This document shows, one piece after another, positions 1-8,684 of a stretch of 64,000 nt of DNA. The translations under genes were made by a program, and so were the position numbers. Positions within the stretch are counted from its first letter, which is position 1; every line of letters starts with the position of its first letter. The notes under the pieces were generated by a model. The model was not told the DNA's origin and did no database searches. It saw nothing but the letters and a program-made list of their open reading frames with translations. The DNA is from Stenotrophomonas africana. GTDB lineage: Bacteria; Pseudomonadota; Gammaproteobacteria; Xanthomonadales; Xanthomonadaceae. Location: positions 1 to 64,000 of the forward strand of contig NZ_JABEME010000012.1 of NCBI RefSeq assembly GCF_013004645.1, in the 5' to 3' direction.

Positions 1-74
1 TAAACCCGTCCCTGGGGGCTCGATGGCGCCATCCATGGCGCCAACGGTCCTGCCCACCCACACCGCCCCACCTC
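1..74 (-). repeat. Hairpin element with conserved core, copy cut by the window edge
   Basis: Read on the minus strand, an arm ending GGGCAGGAC is followed by CGTTGGCGCCATGGATGGCG and then CATCGAGCCCCCAGGGACGG, and then the window stops. The same layout (arm ending CAGGAC, CGTTGGCGCCAT, CGAG, GGACG) occurs in the element at 30527-30612 and, more loosely, at 217-318. The partner arm would lie before base 1, so pairing cannot be checked here. Confidence 0.6.
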
Positions 75-95
75 TGACAGTTTCACGCGGCTGTT

Positions 96-122
96 GGTGG
101 GTGCCGACCGTTGGTCGGCACA
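96..122. repeat. SMAG-like REP palindrome (single unit)
   Basis: GTGGGTGCCGACC and GGTCGGCAC form a short hairpin. It belongs to the GTAG/GTGG-headed palindromes scattered through the window and typical of Stenotrophomonas. Confidence 0.55.
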
Positions 123-146
123 TCTGTCAGATATCGAAATTCATCT

Positions 147-184
147 GGGGTCAGAGCCCGTAGCGCAGCAACGGGATCCGACCC
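147..184. repeat. GGGGTCAGAGCC-type imperfect palindrome
   Basis: GGGGTCAGAGCCC at the left pairs imperfectly with GGGATCCGACCCC at the right. A related unit lies at 61731-61758. It is followed at 192-214 by a separate small hairpin (CGACAGATC / GATCTGTCG). No coding capacity is evident. Confidence 0.5.
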
Positions 185-216
185 CGTGCTCCGACAGATC
201 GCGGAGATCTGTCGAA

Positions 217-318
217 GGCGGGGTGGGTCCGGTTGAGGGGGCGTGAGCGCCATGGATGGCGCGACCGAGGCTACATGGACGTATTTACGCCGTCCCCCTC
301 AACCGGACCCACCCCGCC
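217..318. repeat. Hairpin element: 25-bp perfect arms around a conserved core
   Basis: A 25-base arm (217-241, beginning GGCGGGGTGGGTCCGG) is the exact reverse complement of 294-318. The 52-base loop contains an inner hairpin (GCGCCATGGATGGCGC, 247-262) and the core GCTACATGGACGTATTTACG (270-289). The core is shared with 30527-30612, while the arms are entirely different. It lies downstream of opgD and could also end its transcript. Confidence 0.75.
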
Positions 319-399
319 ATCCCACGGAATGCCCGCTTTTGGCGTTGACGTTGACGTCAGCAGGTGCAGGGCTGCAAGCCCTGCAAACCCGCCCCCCTC

Positions 400-2004
400 T
401 TAGTACAGCGTGCGCTCCGGCGCACCCGCCGGCGGCGGGGTGTACTGGTACAGCCAGGTCTCGGTGAGGGTCTTGCCACCACTGCGCAGGAACAGGCGGA
501 TGTCGATCTGCTCGGTACTGCCTTCCGGCGGCACCAGGTCGAACATCGCGCGGTAGCCGTTGATCTCGCGCAGCGGACGCGCCGACACGATCTCGACCCG
601 GCCGCGGCTGGCTTCCACCACCGCCTCGACCTCGCCCTTGTCGATCAGCCTGGCCAGTTCGCCGCCTTCGAAGTCCACCGCGAAGCGCCAGCTGAAGTAC
701 TCGCGCTTCTTGCCGACCACGCCGCCCAGGCCGGTGCGGCTGGCCACGCAGTGCGCCAGCGGCGGACGTGCCGGCGGCTCGGCACCCCAGTACAGACGGT
801 AGCCGACCAGCAGCTCCTGGCCCTGTTGCGGCTTTTCCTTCGGGTTCCAGAACGCCACGATGTTGTCGAAGGTCTCGTCCACGGTGGGAATCTCCACCAG
901 CTGCACCGAACCCTCGCCCCACTCGCCCTTCGGCTCCACCCACAGGCACGGGCGCTTCTCGTAGAACACGCCGTCGTCCTGGTAGTGGTCGAAGTTGCGG
1001 TCGCGCTGCAGCAGGCCGAAACCACGCGGGTTGCGGTCCACGAACATGTTGAAACGCAGGTTGCGCGGGTTCAGCAGCGGCCGCCAGATCCACTCGCCGG
1101 CACCGGTCCACAGCGACAGGCCGTCGGTATCGTGGATCTCCGGGCGCCAGTCCCAGGCCATGCGGCGATCGTTCTCGCCCACCTGGTACATGCTGGTGCA
1201 GGGCGCGATGCCCAACCGCTCAATCGCCTTGCGCGGGTACAGCGCGCTGTCGATGTCCATCAGCAGCACGTCGCCATTGGTGATCGCGAAGCGATAGGCG
1301 CCGGCCACGCTGGGCGAATCCAGCAGGCCATAGACCACGATCGTCTCTGAATCGGCCGACGGCTGTTCCAGGTAATAGGCGATGAAGTCGGGGAATTCCT
1401 CCGGCTTGCCCATGCCGGTGTCGATCGCCAGGCCACGCGCGGACTGGCCGTACTGGCCTTCCTTGCCGACCGCGCGGAAGTAGCTGGCGCCGAGGAAGGC
1501 GGCGAAGTCGCGGTCGGTGTCCTTGCGGGTGTTCAGGCGGAAACCGGCGAAGCCGAGGTCGGCCGGCAGCTCGCCGTCCTTGATGCCGCTCTTGCCGTAG
1601 TTGAAGGCTGCGCCGTCATAAGCCAGCTCCTGCGCCTTGCCGTCGACCACGTCGAACATGCGTACCGGCGAATGAAAGTACAGGCCGAGGTGGAAGAACT
1701 TGGCCTGGAACTTGCCGGGCTGATCGGCCCACAGCGCATGGTCCTGGCGGTAGCCGATCGACTGGTATTGGTCCCAGTCCAGGCCTTCAAGGCGGCCCGG
1801 CAGCACCCGCTTGTGGCTCTTGTAGGGCGCCTGTGCCAGTGCCCGCGCCTGGCCCTTCAGGGTGGCGAAATCGAACGGCTGCGGCTGGCCGAGGCGGCGC
1901 AGGCCCATCTGGCCGCTCTTGCTGGCCGCGCACGCGGGCAGGGACGGCAGGCCGAATGCAGCTAGGGCGAGGGAGGCATTGCGGATGAAGTCGCGTCGTT
2001 GCAT
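400..2004 (-). CDS. opgD: Periplasmic glucan biosynthesis protein OpgD (MdoD)
   Basis: 534 residues, the usual OpgG/OpgD length. OpgD acts in the periplasm on the backbone of osmoregulated periplasmic glucans. The N-terminus is a twin-arginine signal (RRDFIRN at about residues 3-9, then a hydrophobic stretch ending near PACAAS), which is the mark that separates OpgD from Sec-exported OpgG. The mature part shows family features such as GRLEGLDWDQYQ and RDRNFDHYQDDGVFYEKRP (around 335-355). The ATG at 2004 directly precedes the Tat signal. No opgH partner lies in the window, so it appears to stand alone behind mutM. Confidence 0.93.
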   Translation of the reverse strand: MQRRDFIRNASLALAAFGLPSLPACAASKSGQMGLRRLGQPQPFDFATLKGQARALAQAPYKSHKRVLPGRLEGLDWDQYQSIGYRQDHALWADQPGKFQAKFFHLGLYFHSPVRMFDVVDGKAQELAYDGAAFNYGKSGIKDGELPADLGFAGFRLNTRKDTDRDFAAFLGASYFRAVGKEGQYGQSARGLAIDTGMGKPEEFPDFIAYYLEQPSADSETIVVYGLLDSPSVAGAYRFAITNGDVLLMDIDSALYPRKAIERLGIAPCTSMYQVGENDRRMAWDWRPEIHDTDGLSLWTGAGEWIWRPLLNPRNLRFNMFVDRNPRGFGLLQRDRNFDHYQDDGVFYEKRPCLWVEPKGEWGEGSVQLVEIPTVDETFDNIVAFWNPKEKPQQGQELLVGYRLYWGAEPPARPPLAHCVASRTGLGGVVGKKREYFSWRFAVDFEGGELARLIDKGEVEAVVEASRGRVEIVSARPLREINGYRAMFDLVPPEGSTEQIDIRLFLRSGGKTLTETWLYQYTPPPAGAPERTLY

Positions 2005-2109
2005 GCAGGCGCGTCAGGCACAGTGGGAAGGTCGGCCATCATAGGCAGACAAACGTTAACGGGCAGCGGAGACGCGCCCTGCCCGTTCAGCTGCCGCTGG
2101 CTGCGTGCC

Positions 2110-2922
2110 TCAGCGCTGGCAGTGGCTGCACCAGACGCTGGCGCGCTGGCCGATGGTGGCGTGCTTCAGCGCGCGGCCACAGTTCGGGCAGGGCAGCCCG
2201 TCACGGCCGTACACCAGCAGTTCCTGCTCGAAGTAGCCCGGCGCGCCGTCAGGGCTGATGAAATCGCGCAGCGTGGTGCCGCCACGGGTGATGGCGTAGC
2301 CCAGGATCTCCTTCACTGCATCGGCCAGACGCTGGTAGCGTTCGCGTGAGATCTTTCCTGCCTCGCGCAGCGGGCTGATGCCGGCCTTGAAGAGGCTCTC
2401 GGCCGCGTAGATGTTGCCCACGCCCACCACCACCGCCTGGTCCATCAGGAAGGTCTTCACCGGCGCACTACGGCCACGGCTGCGCGCGAACAGGTAGTCG
2501 CCGTCGAACGCGTCGTCCAGCGGTTCCGGGCCCAGCCCCTGCAGCAGCGGGTGGACTTCGCCGGTCGGCTGCCAGAGCAGGCTGCCGAAGCGGCGCGGGT
2601 CGTTGAAGCGCAGCAGACGGCCGTTGTCCAGGCTGATGTCGACGTGGTCGTGCGCGCGCAGCGGGGTATCACCGGGCAGCACGCGCAGGCTGCCGGACAT
2701 GCCCAGGTGCAGCACTGCGCTGCCAATGGCGGTATCCAGCAACAGGTACTTGGCGCGACGACGGATGTCCTCGATGCGCTGCCCCGGCAGCAGCTCGGCC
2801 ACTTCCGGCGGAATCGGCCAGCGCAGGTCGGCGCGGCGCAGGATCACGCCATGCACGCGGCGGCCCTGCAGGTGCGGCGCCAGTCCGCGGCGGGTGGTTT
2901 CGACTTCGGGTAGTTCGGGCAT
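2110..2922 (-). CDS. mutM: Formamidopyrimidine-DNA glycosylase (8-oxoguanine repair)
   Basis: 270 residues, standard for Fpg/MutM. The bifunctional glycosylase/AP lyase removes 8-oxoguanine and FaPy lesions. The N-terminus MPELPEVET carries the catalytic Pro2 and Glu3. The helix-two-turn-helix region has [15 protein letters not shown] (about 164-178). The C-terminal zinc finger is CPNC...CSHC (about 245-268). The protein ends right after the finger, as in full-length family members. The gene is 54 bp downstream of an uncharacterised gene on the same strand and may be co-transcribed with it. Confidence 0.97.
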   Translation of the reverse strand: MPELPEVETTRRGLAPHLQGRRVHGVILRRADLRWPIPPEVAELLPGQRIEDIRRRAKYLLLDTAIGSAVLHLGMSGSLRVLPGDTPLRAHDHVDISLDNGRLLRFNDPRRFGSLLWQPTGEVHPLLQGLGPEPLDDAFDGDYLFARSRGRSAPVKTFLMDQAVVVGVGNIYAAESLFKAGISPLREAGKISRERYQRLADAVKEILGYAITRGGTTLRDFISPDGAPGYFEQELLVYGRDGLPCPNCGRALKHATIGQRASVWCSHCQR

Positions 2923-2976
2923 GGGGTGATTCTACGCGGGGCCATGCAAAGCCGCTGGGCATGGCCTCGCACCGCC

Positions 2977-3627
2977 CTATGAATCCAGACCCGCCGCTTC
3001 CACCAGGAACGCGCCGTCGACCAGTGCGCCGCGTCCGCCCAGGCGCCAGAACGCCAGATAAGGCGCGAAATCGACGGCTGCCGGGGACAACGGCTGGGCG
3101 ATATACCAGCCCAGGTACAGGTCCGAAGCGATGTGGTACAGCGCCTCGTCCAGTGCGGCCATCTGAGGGGTATCCAGCGTGCGGGCCTCGCGCACCACAT
3201 CGCAGACGACGTCGTGCAGATAGGCGCTGGGCCCCGATTCGCGCCATGCGGCCTGCAGCTGCTCTGCGGGCGCTGCCACCACCGGCACGTCGCGCAGTGT
3301 GGCCTGCAGCGCGGACTCACCCGCCATACCTGCCACCCTCGCCAGTTCGTCCAGCCAGGTGCGCGCGGCGGCCGCCACTGCCTGCACGTCGCCAGCGATG
3401 GCCGGCTGCAGGTACAGATGCCCGTCCCAGCGCCCTGCGCCAAGCACGTCCAGCGCGCGCGACCGCAGCGCATCGGCATGCGGGAAGCCTGCGAATACCG
3501 CCGCCAGCGTATCCGGGTCGGTCACGCCCTGCAGCAGGCCGGAGAAATACCAGTCCTCGCGCTCGCTGCGGCCAGCGCAGAATTCAAGCCATTCGGCGAA
3601 CAGTTCCTCGTCGATCCGGTCATCCAT
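2977..3627 (-). CDS. Uncharacterised 216-residue soluble protein
   Basis: No family recognised. It is an acidic, mostly helical protein with no signal peptide, transmembrane segment or cysteine-rich motif. Aromatic patches occur in the N-terminus (EWLEFCAGRSEREDWYFSG) and in DLYLGWYIAQPL (about 168-180). The start is well supported: AAGGAG lies 7 bases before the ATG at 3627. It sits just upstream of mutM in the same direction, so a shared transcript is likely. No role in repair can be argued from its sequence. Confidence 0.8.
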   Translation of the reverse strand: MDDRIDEELFAEWLEFCAGRSEREDWYFSGLLQGVTDPDTLAAVFAGFPHADALRSRALDVLGAGRWDGHLYLQPAIAGDVQAVAAAARTWLDELARVAGMAGESALQATLRDVPVVAAPAEQLQAAWRESGPSAYLHDVVCDVVREARTLDTPQMAALDEALYHIASDLYLGWYIAQPLSPAAVDFAPYLAFWRLGGRGALVDGAFLVEAAGLDS

Positions 3628-3696
3628 GGGGGAACTCCTTGGGGAACATAGGCCCGCGATGATCGCCCGGCAGCGGGTACGCAGGCCAGCATGCGC

Positions 3697-4029
3697 TCAG
3701 CGCGGAGGCGCCGCCAGTTCGCGCACGTCCAGGAAACCATCACCGTTGGCATCCTGCTTATGAAAGCGCTGCACGATCACCTGCCGCTGCTGCTCGCGAC
3801 TGATCGCCCTGCCCTTGCCGCCGGGCAGCTCGTCGGCGCTCAGCACGCCGTCACCGTTGCGGTCCATGTGGTCGAAGGCATACAGCATCCACTGCACGTA
3901 CTCGGATTCACTCACCCGGCCGTCGCCATCACTGTCCATCCGCTGCAGGTAGCTGGTGGTATCGGTGACCTGGGCCAGCGCCACACCCGGCAGCAGCACC
4001 ACCAGCAGAAACCCGTACCCTGGCCTCAC
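3697..4029 (-). CDS. Secreted EF-hand calcium-binding protein
   Basis: 110 residues from a GTG at 4029 whose last two bases start the TGA of the preceding desaturase (GTGA overlap), so translation is probably coupled. The N-terminus is a short Sec signal (FLLVVLLPGVALAQ, cut after ALA). Three EF-hand-type loops follow: DSDGDGRVSESEY, DRNGDGVLSADEL and DANGDGFLDVREL, each with Asp at positions 1, 3 and 5 and Glu at 12. Upstream in-frame codons exist but lie inside the desaturase and lack a signal peptide, so the GTG is preferred. Its ligand target is unknown. Confidence 0.8.
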   Translation of the reverse strand: MRPGYGFLLVVLLPGVALAQVTDTTSYLQRMDSDGDGRVSESEYVQWMLYAFDHMDRNGDGVLSADELPGGKGRAISREQQRQVIVQRFHKQDANGDGFLDVRELAAPPR

Positions 4030-5228
4030 GCGCCCACCAGGCTGTAGCCCTTCAGCCGTGCGGCGTAGGCCTGCAACGCCGCGATACCGCTTTCCTCGGC
4101 CTCGCGGCACCAGGCCTGCAGCTGGTGCAGGCGCTCGGCCGCATCGTGGCCACGCGCTTCCAGCAGCGCTGCCAGCCGCGCGCGGTACTCGACCAGGGTG
4201 CGGATGCGCGGGCGCTGTGCCACCCATGCGCTGAGCTGGGCACGGCTGTCCGGCTTCAGCCAGCGGCCATCGTTGACCAGGCCACGGCGCAGCCTGCGCG
4301 GCAGCAGGCGGCGCAACTTGGCGCCGGCCTGCGCGGCTTCCTCGCGCAGGGCTGGCATGAACACATTGCGCTGGTAGTCGGTCATCGCCTGGAAGCGGTG
4401 CGACAGCAGCGCCTTCAGGGTTTCGGCATCGGGCACGGCAATGTTCGGACGCACGTCCATGGCCGGTGCCACCCGCAGCACCTTGGCCAGCCGCAGCGCC
4501 TGCAGCAGGCGGATCGCACTCCAGCCGATATCCAATTCCCAGCGCCGCATCGCAAAGCGCGCCGAACTGGGGAAGGCATGGTGGTTGTTGTGCAGCTCCT
4601 CACCACCGATCCAGAACCCCCACGGCGTGAGATTGGTGGAGGTATCGGCGGACTCATAGTTGCGGTAGCCCCACCAGTGGCCCAGGCCATTGACCACACC
4701 GGCCGCCCAGAACGGGATCCATGCCATCTGGATCGCCCACAGGGCCACGCCAGGCAGGCCAAACAACACGGTATTGATCGCGAACAGCAGCACCGGCCCC
4801 AGCGTGGCATGCGGGGTATACAGGCGGCGCTCGATCGCATCATCCGGGGTGCCGCGCCCGTACTGCTCGATGTCCGCGCGCTGGCCGCGGGCTTCGCGGT
4901 ACAGCTCCACGCCGTGCCAGAACACCGTACCGATGCCGCGGGTGACCGGACTGTGCGGATCGTCCTCGGTCTCCACCTTGGCGTGGTGCTTGCGGTGGAT
5001 GGCCACCCACTCGCGGGTGATCATCGAGGTGGTCAGCCAGAGCCAGAAACGGAACACGTGGGCCAGCGCCGGGTGGAAATCGACCCCGCGATGGGCCTGG
5101 CTCCGGTGCAGGTACAGGGTCACCGAGAAGATGGTGATCTGGGTGAAGACCAGCAGCACCGCCAGCATGGCCCACCAGCCCAGGCCGAGCACACCACCGG
5201 TCAACAGGGACATCAGGGCATCAGGCAT
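4026..5228 (-). CDS. Membrane fatty-acid (acyl-CoA) desaturase
   Basis: 400 residues. A di-iron integral-membrane desaturase of the stearoyl-CoA/OLE1 type, which inserts a double bond into acyl chains. The three histidine boxes are present: HRSQAH (about 40-45), HRKHH (about 78-82) and HNNHH (about 220-224). Hydrophobic segments occur near residues 8-32 and around 130-165. The start is set at 5228 because GGAGAG sits just before that ATG; longer in-frame starts run into the divergent ABC gene's leader. The long C-terminal part (about 270-400) is soluble and Arg-rich. It overlaps the EF-hand gene. Confidence 0.88.
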   Translation of the reverse strand: MPDALMSLLTGGVLGLGWWAMLAVLLVFTQITIFSVTLYLHRSQAHRGVDFHPALAHVFRFWLWLTTSMITREWVAIHRKHHAKVETEDDPHSPVTRGIGTVFWHGVELYREARGQRADIEQYGRGTPDDAIERRLYTPHATLGPVLLFAINTVLFGLPGVALWAIQMAWIPFWAAGVVNGLGHWWGYRNYESADTSTNLTPWGFWIGGEELHNNHHAFPSSARFAMRRWELDIGWSAIRLLQALRLAKVLRVAPAMDVRPNIAVPDAETLKALLSHRFQAMTDYQRNVFMPALREEAAQAGAKLRRLLPRRLRRGLVNDGRWLKPDSRAQLSAWVAQRPRIRTLVEYRARLAALLEARGHDAAERLHQLQAWCREAEESGIAALQAYAARLKGYSLVGA

Positions 5229-5379
5229 GACGGCTCTCCGGATCGACGCGGCGGTGGCAGACATGATGGGCGCTTGCGTTGCAAACTGCATCCCTGCGGC
5301 GGTGATTGCCACCGCCTTCCGTGGCACCGTTCACAGTTGGGGACCTGAGTTGTCGAGCCTTGATCCACGCGCCAGCACC

Positions 5380-6201
5380 ATGACCGCCGCCCCGCCCTTG
5401 GCGGAGCTGCCCCCGTTGATCGAACTGGACCGCGCCACGGTGGTGCGCGGCCAGGTGAAGGTGCTGCACGGGCTCAGCCTGCGCATTGCGCAGGGCCAGC
5501 ACACCGCCCTGCTCGGCCCCAACGGCTGCGGCAAGTCGACCTTCATCAAACTGATCACCCGCGAGCTGTACCCGCTGGCCCAGGGCGACGGCTCCGTAGC
5601 GGTGAAGGTGCTGGGCCAGAACCGCTGGCAGGTGGACCGGCTGCGCTCGCAGCTGGGCATCGTCACCGGCGACCTCAGCAGCAACCTGGCCGACATGCCG
5701 GGGCTGACCGTGGAACAGGCGGTGCTGTCCGGCTTCTTTGCCAGCTACGTGGTGCCGGCCTTCCGCGAGGTGACCGGCGACATGCGTGCACGCGTCGGCG
5801 AAACGCTGGCGATGACCGGCGCCCTGTCCCTGCGCGAGCGTGCCTACGCCGAGCTGTCGGCCGGCGAGACCCGCCGCGTGCTGATCGCCCGCGCGCTGGT
5901 CAACCGGCCGCAGGCACTGCTGCTGGACGAACCCTCCACCGGGCTCGACCTGGTCGCCCGCGAACAACTGGTGGCGACCATGCGGGTGCTGGCCCAGCAG
6001 GGCATCACCCTGGTGCTGGTGACCCACCACATCGAAGAGATCATTCCCGAGATCGAGCGGGTGGTGCTGCTGCGCGACGGCCGCGTACTGGCCGATGGCA
6101 CCCGCGCCGAACTGCTGCGCAACGAACCGCTGTCGGCGGTGTTCGGCGGCGCGATCACGGTGGTCGAGCAGGAGGGCCGGCTGACCGCGTACGCGGGGTA
6201 A
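5380..6201 (+). CDS. ABC transporter ATP-binding protein, no permease nearby
   Basis: 273 residues, one nucleotide-binding domain. Walker A is GPNGCGKST (about 46-54), the signature is LSAGETRR (about 163-170), Walker B is ALLLDEPSTGL (about 180-190), and the switch histidine is in VTHH (about 214-217). No membrane component is encoded on either side. It therefore either pairs with a permease elsewhere or is one of the stand-alone ABC ATPases resembling the ModF/YheS type. The ATG at 5380 begins just ahead of the ATP-binding fold. It is divergent from the desaturase with a 151-bp gap. Confidence 0.88.
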   Translation: MTAAPPLAELPPLIELDRATVVRGQVKVLHGLSLRIAQGQHTALLGPNGCGKSTFIKLITRELYPLAQGDGSVAVKVLGQNRWQVDRLRSQLGIVTGDLSSNLADMPGLTVEQAVLSGFFASYVVPAFREVTGDMRARVGETLAMTGALSLRERAYAELSAGETRRVLIARALVNRPQALLLDEPSTGLDLVAREQLVATMRVLAQQGITLVLVTHHIEEIIPEIERVVLLRDGRVLADGTRAELLRNEPLSAVFGGAITVVEQEGRLTAYAG

Positions 6202-6214
6202 TCGAGATGCCATT

Positions 6215-6285
6215 GTAGAGCCGAGCCCACGCTCGGCTGCTCGTGATCACGGCAAACGGCAGCCGAGCATGGGCTCGGCTCTACA
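6215..6285. repeat. SMAG REP inverted pair
   Basis: Two GTAGAGCCGAGC palindromes face each other (GTAG at 6215, CTAC at 6281-6284), so the whole 71 bases can fold into one long hairpin. It lies between the convergent ABC gene and the 6330-7532 gene and may act as a terminator or mRNA stabiliser. Confidence 0.85.
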
Positions 6286-6329
6286 GGATCCAATGCAGCG
6301 GGCCGGAACCCGTCCCGCTGCACGCAACC

Positions 6330-7532
6330 TCAGAACCGCAACGCCTGCGCGCGTGACTCGATCGGTGCCATCCGGCTCTGGTCCTGCAGCTGCAGGTCGC
6401 GCAACTCATACGGCGCACCGAAACCGGCTGGCAACGCAGCCTGGTCGAACGGCAGGACCAGCTGGCCCGCGCCAGGACCGGCGAACCACGCGGCCGCATG
6501 TGCCTGCGCGACCGGCTTCAGCTGGCCATCGCGGCCGGTGGCATACAACGTGCCACGCGCCTCGTAACGACCGGCGGCGGCCACCTGCAGCGGCAGCGCC
6601 ACCTGGCGGCTGGCCGGATCCGGTGCCGCCTGGCCGCTGAAGCGCGCGGTCGGCCGTGCCACCGCGAAGGCCACCTTGCCATCACGCAGCACGCCATCGG
6701 CCTGGGCGAACACCTGCAGTTCCCACAACCCCTGCGCAGTGCCGACATCGGCCGGAATCCGCACCTGCGCACGCAGGGCACCATCGGTGGTGCGCAGCAG
6801 GCGCTGCGGCCAGCTGCGTCCGTCCGGTGCAACCAGCAGGGCTTCGCCGCCCAGGCCGCTACGCCGCGATGCCAGCTGCGCGGTGGTGGCGCCATCTTCC
6901 AGCAGGCGTGCCTGCAGCTGCACGTTGCCACCGGCCAGCACCTGTGCCTGGTTGGCCTGCACTTCCAGCCGCAGCGGGCTATTCGGCTCGAGCACCTGCA
7001 CCACGTAGCGGCCCTGTGCCTGTGCGCTCTGCAGCGTGTACGCACCGACTGCACTGGTCGCGCCGGTGCGCAGCATGCTGCTGCCATCCTTCACCGGCAT
7101 GCCGGCCTCCTGCAGCGCGCGTGCATCGACACTGCGCGCCACGCTGCTGCGGCCGGCCGGGTCACGCACCTGCAGCGAGTTGGCCGGCACCGCACGCGCG
7201 CCTTCGGCCGGGCTCAGCTGGATCACCGCGTCGGCAGCGGTCAGTGGCAGGTCCAGGCCGCGTTGCAGCTGCGTGCCATCGACCTGCTGCCAGTAGCTGC
7301 GGCTGACCGAGGCATACGGCGTGGCCGCCTGCAGCGGTTGCGTCGGGTCCAGCGCCCAGGCAAACGACAGCGGCGCGTGCTCGCTTTCATCGGCGGGCAG
7401 TGGCGCGGCCACCAGGGTGGCAGGCACCTGATCGCCTGCGCGGGCGGCCTGCAGCGGCTGCGCGGCCTGCGCGGCGGAAAGGGACAGCACTGCCAGCACG
7501 GCACTGGCCAGCAGGGTGGAATGGATCGTCAT
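6330..7532 (-). CDS. Exported Ig-like domain protein (DUF4785-type)
   Basis: 400 residues from the ATG at 7532. The N-terminus is a Sec signal peptide (LLASAVLAVLSLSAAQAAQ, cleavage after AQA). The rest is beta-rich and lacks catalytic motifs. Two repeated stretches resemble Ig-like sandwiches (around residues 185-290 and 300-400). From memory it matches the DUF4785 group found next to secreted hydrolases in Stenotrophomonas, but that assignment rests on recall. It starts 11 bp after the hydrolase gene 7544-8422, so the two form an operon. A helper or partner role for that hydrolase is possible but not shown. Confidence 0.75.
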   Translation of the reverse strand: MTIHSTLLASAVLAVLSLSAAQAAQPLQAARAGDQVPATLVAAPLPADESEHAPLSFAWALDPTQPLQAATPYASVSRSYWQQVDGTQLQRGLDLPLTAADAVIQLSPAEGARAVPANSLQVRDPAGRSSVARSVDARALQEAGMPVKDGSSMLRTGATSAVGAYTLQSAQAQGRYVVQVLEPNSPLRLEVQANQAQVLAGGNVQLQARLLEDGATTAQLASRRSGLGGEALLVAPDGRSWPQRLLRTTDGALRAQVRIPADVGTAQGLWELQVFAQADGVLRDGKVAFAVARPTARFSGQAAPDPASRQVALPLQVAAAGRYEARGTLYATGRDGQLKPVAQAHAAAWFAGPGAGQLVLPFDQAALPAGFGAPYELRDLQLQDQSRMAPIESRAQALRF

Positions 7533-7543
7533 GGTCGTCTCCC

Positions 7544-8422
7544 TCACTGGCTCAGGTCGTTGCGCAGGATCGTGCCGAGGCCGAAGCACTCGCGGCGGCT
7601 CTGGTTGTGGCTGAGCGGCTCTGCTCCCTGGGTGCGCTGCTTGTCGGTGAACCAGGTGGTGCCGGCGGCCTTCTGGCTGCTGCACTCCAGGAAACCATCG
7701 GAGCAGGACGACAGCCAGTTCTGGGTGAACTCCAGGCCGACATTGGCCGCATAGCCACCGCAGTAGCTGTTGCTGTCCCACACCGCCGATTCCACATCGC
7801 TGCCGACCACGGCACGGAACGGTTTGGGCAGCGCAGGACGACCGGCGGTGCCGTACAGGTTCTGCGCGTTGTAGGTAGCCATGCTCGCCACCTGCTGCTG
7901 GCGCACCGCATCGTTCTTGTAGCCCAGCAGCCAACCCAGCGAGGTTTCAAAGGTATTGCCGTTGAGCACCGCATCGGCCAACGGCGTGCCGGCCGAGGAC
8001 GGTGCCAGCGCGTTGACCTTGCGCACCGTACGGATGATCTTCGGATAGCGGCTGTCGTAGGTCGGGTTGGACAGGATCCAGCGCATCACGTTGCCGCCGT
8101 TGGAGTGGGTGATCACCACCAGCTGGGTGATGCCGCGGCTGTCGATGAAGCTCGTCAGCTGGTTGGCCAGGCAGCCGGCCGCTTCCGGTTTCCACATGTA
8201 CTGGGTGAAGTCGCAGTTGATGACCACGTAGTTGCTGCTGTTCGGCAGGCCCTGGCGCACGGTGTCGATGATCGCCGGCTGCCAGTAGTCCTGGGTGGCA
8301 TTGGTCTGCGCGCCGGTGCCGTGCACGAAGGCCACGCCGACCACCTCGGCGGCCTGCGCCGGGGCGGTTGCCAGCCCGAGGAGCAGGGCCAGGACGGTAC
8401 TTCCTGTTGCGGTGCTGCGCAT
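7544..8422 (-). CDS. Secreted alpha/beta hydrolase (lipase-like)
   Basis: 292 residues. A Sec signal ends at APAQAAE. The mature protein starts with VVGVAFVHGTGAQ, whose HGTG is the oxyanion-hole motif of lipases. The nucleophile elbow is THSNGG (about 105-110), a variant of G-x-S-x-G seen in secreted lipase-like enzymes. Four or more cysteines (NCDF, AGCLAN, YCGG, SCSDGFLECSS) suggest disulphides outside the cell. It is the first gene of a two-gene unit with the Ig-like protein. Substrate unknown; triacylglycerol or other esters are likely. Confidence 0.82.
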   Translation of the reverse strand: MRSTATGSTVLALLLGLATAPAQAAEVVGVAFVHGTGAQTNATQDYWQPAIIDTVRQGLPNSSNYVVINCDFTQYMWKPEAAGCLANQLTSFIDSRGITQLVVITHSNGGNVMRWILSNPTYDSRYPKIIRTVRKVNALAPSSAGTPLADAVLNGNTFETSLGWLLGYKNDAVRQQQVASMATYNAQNLYGTAGRPALPKPFRAVVGSDVESAVWDSNSYCGGYAANVGLEFTQNWLSSCSDGFLECSSQKAAGTTWFTDKQRTQGAEPLSHNQSRRECFGLGTILRNDLSQ

Positions 8423-8684
8423 CGCTTCTCTCCCTCTGTCTTCGGATCCCCCCGACCCGGCTGGAACTGGACGGCCCTGGCGCTTGCCGTTGTGCCGATG
8501 CTCGCGGGGCAGCGGCGTGAAAGTCCGTGCGCTGCGCCCGGATTCAGGAGACTGACGTCAAACGATGACGCTTTTCATATCGCGACAATGACCATGCCGG
8601 GTCTGGCCGTATGACCGGTGGCCACTGCGTTGTCGTATTCGGGCTGCGATCATGGCGCGTTGTTTTCTCTTCCGGAGCCCGTCC

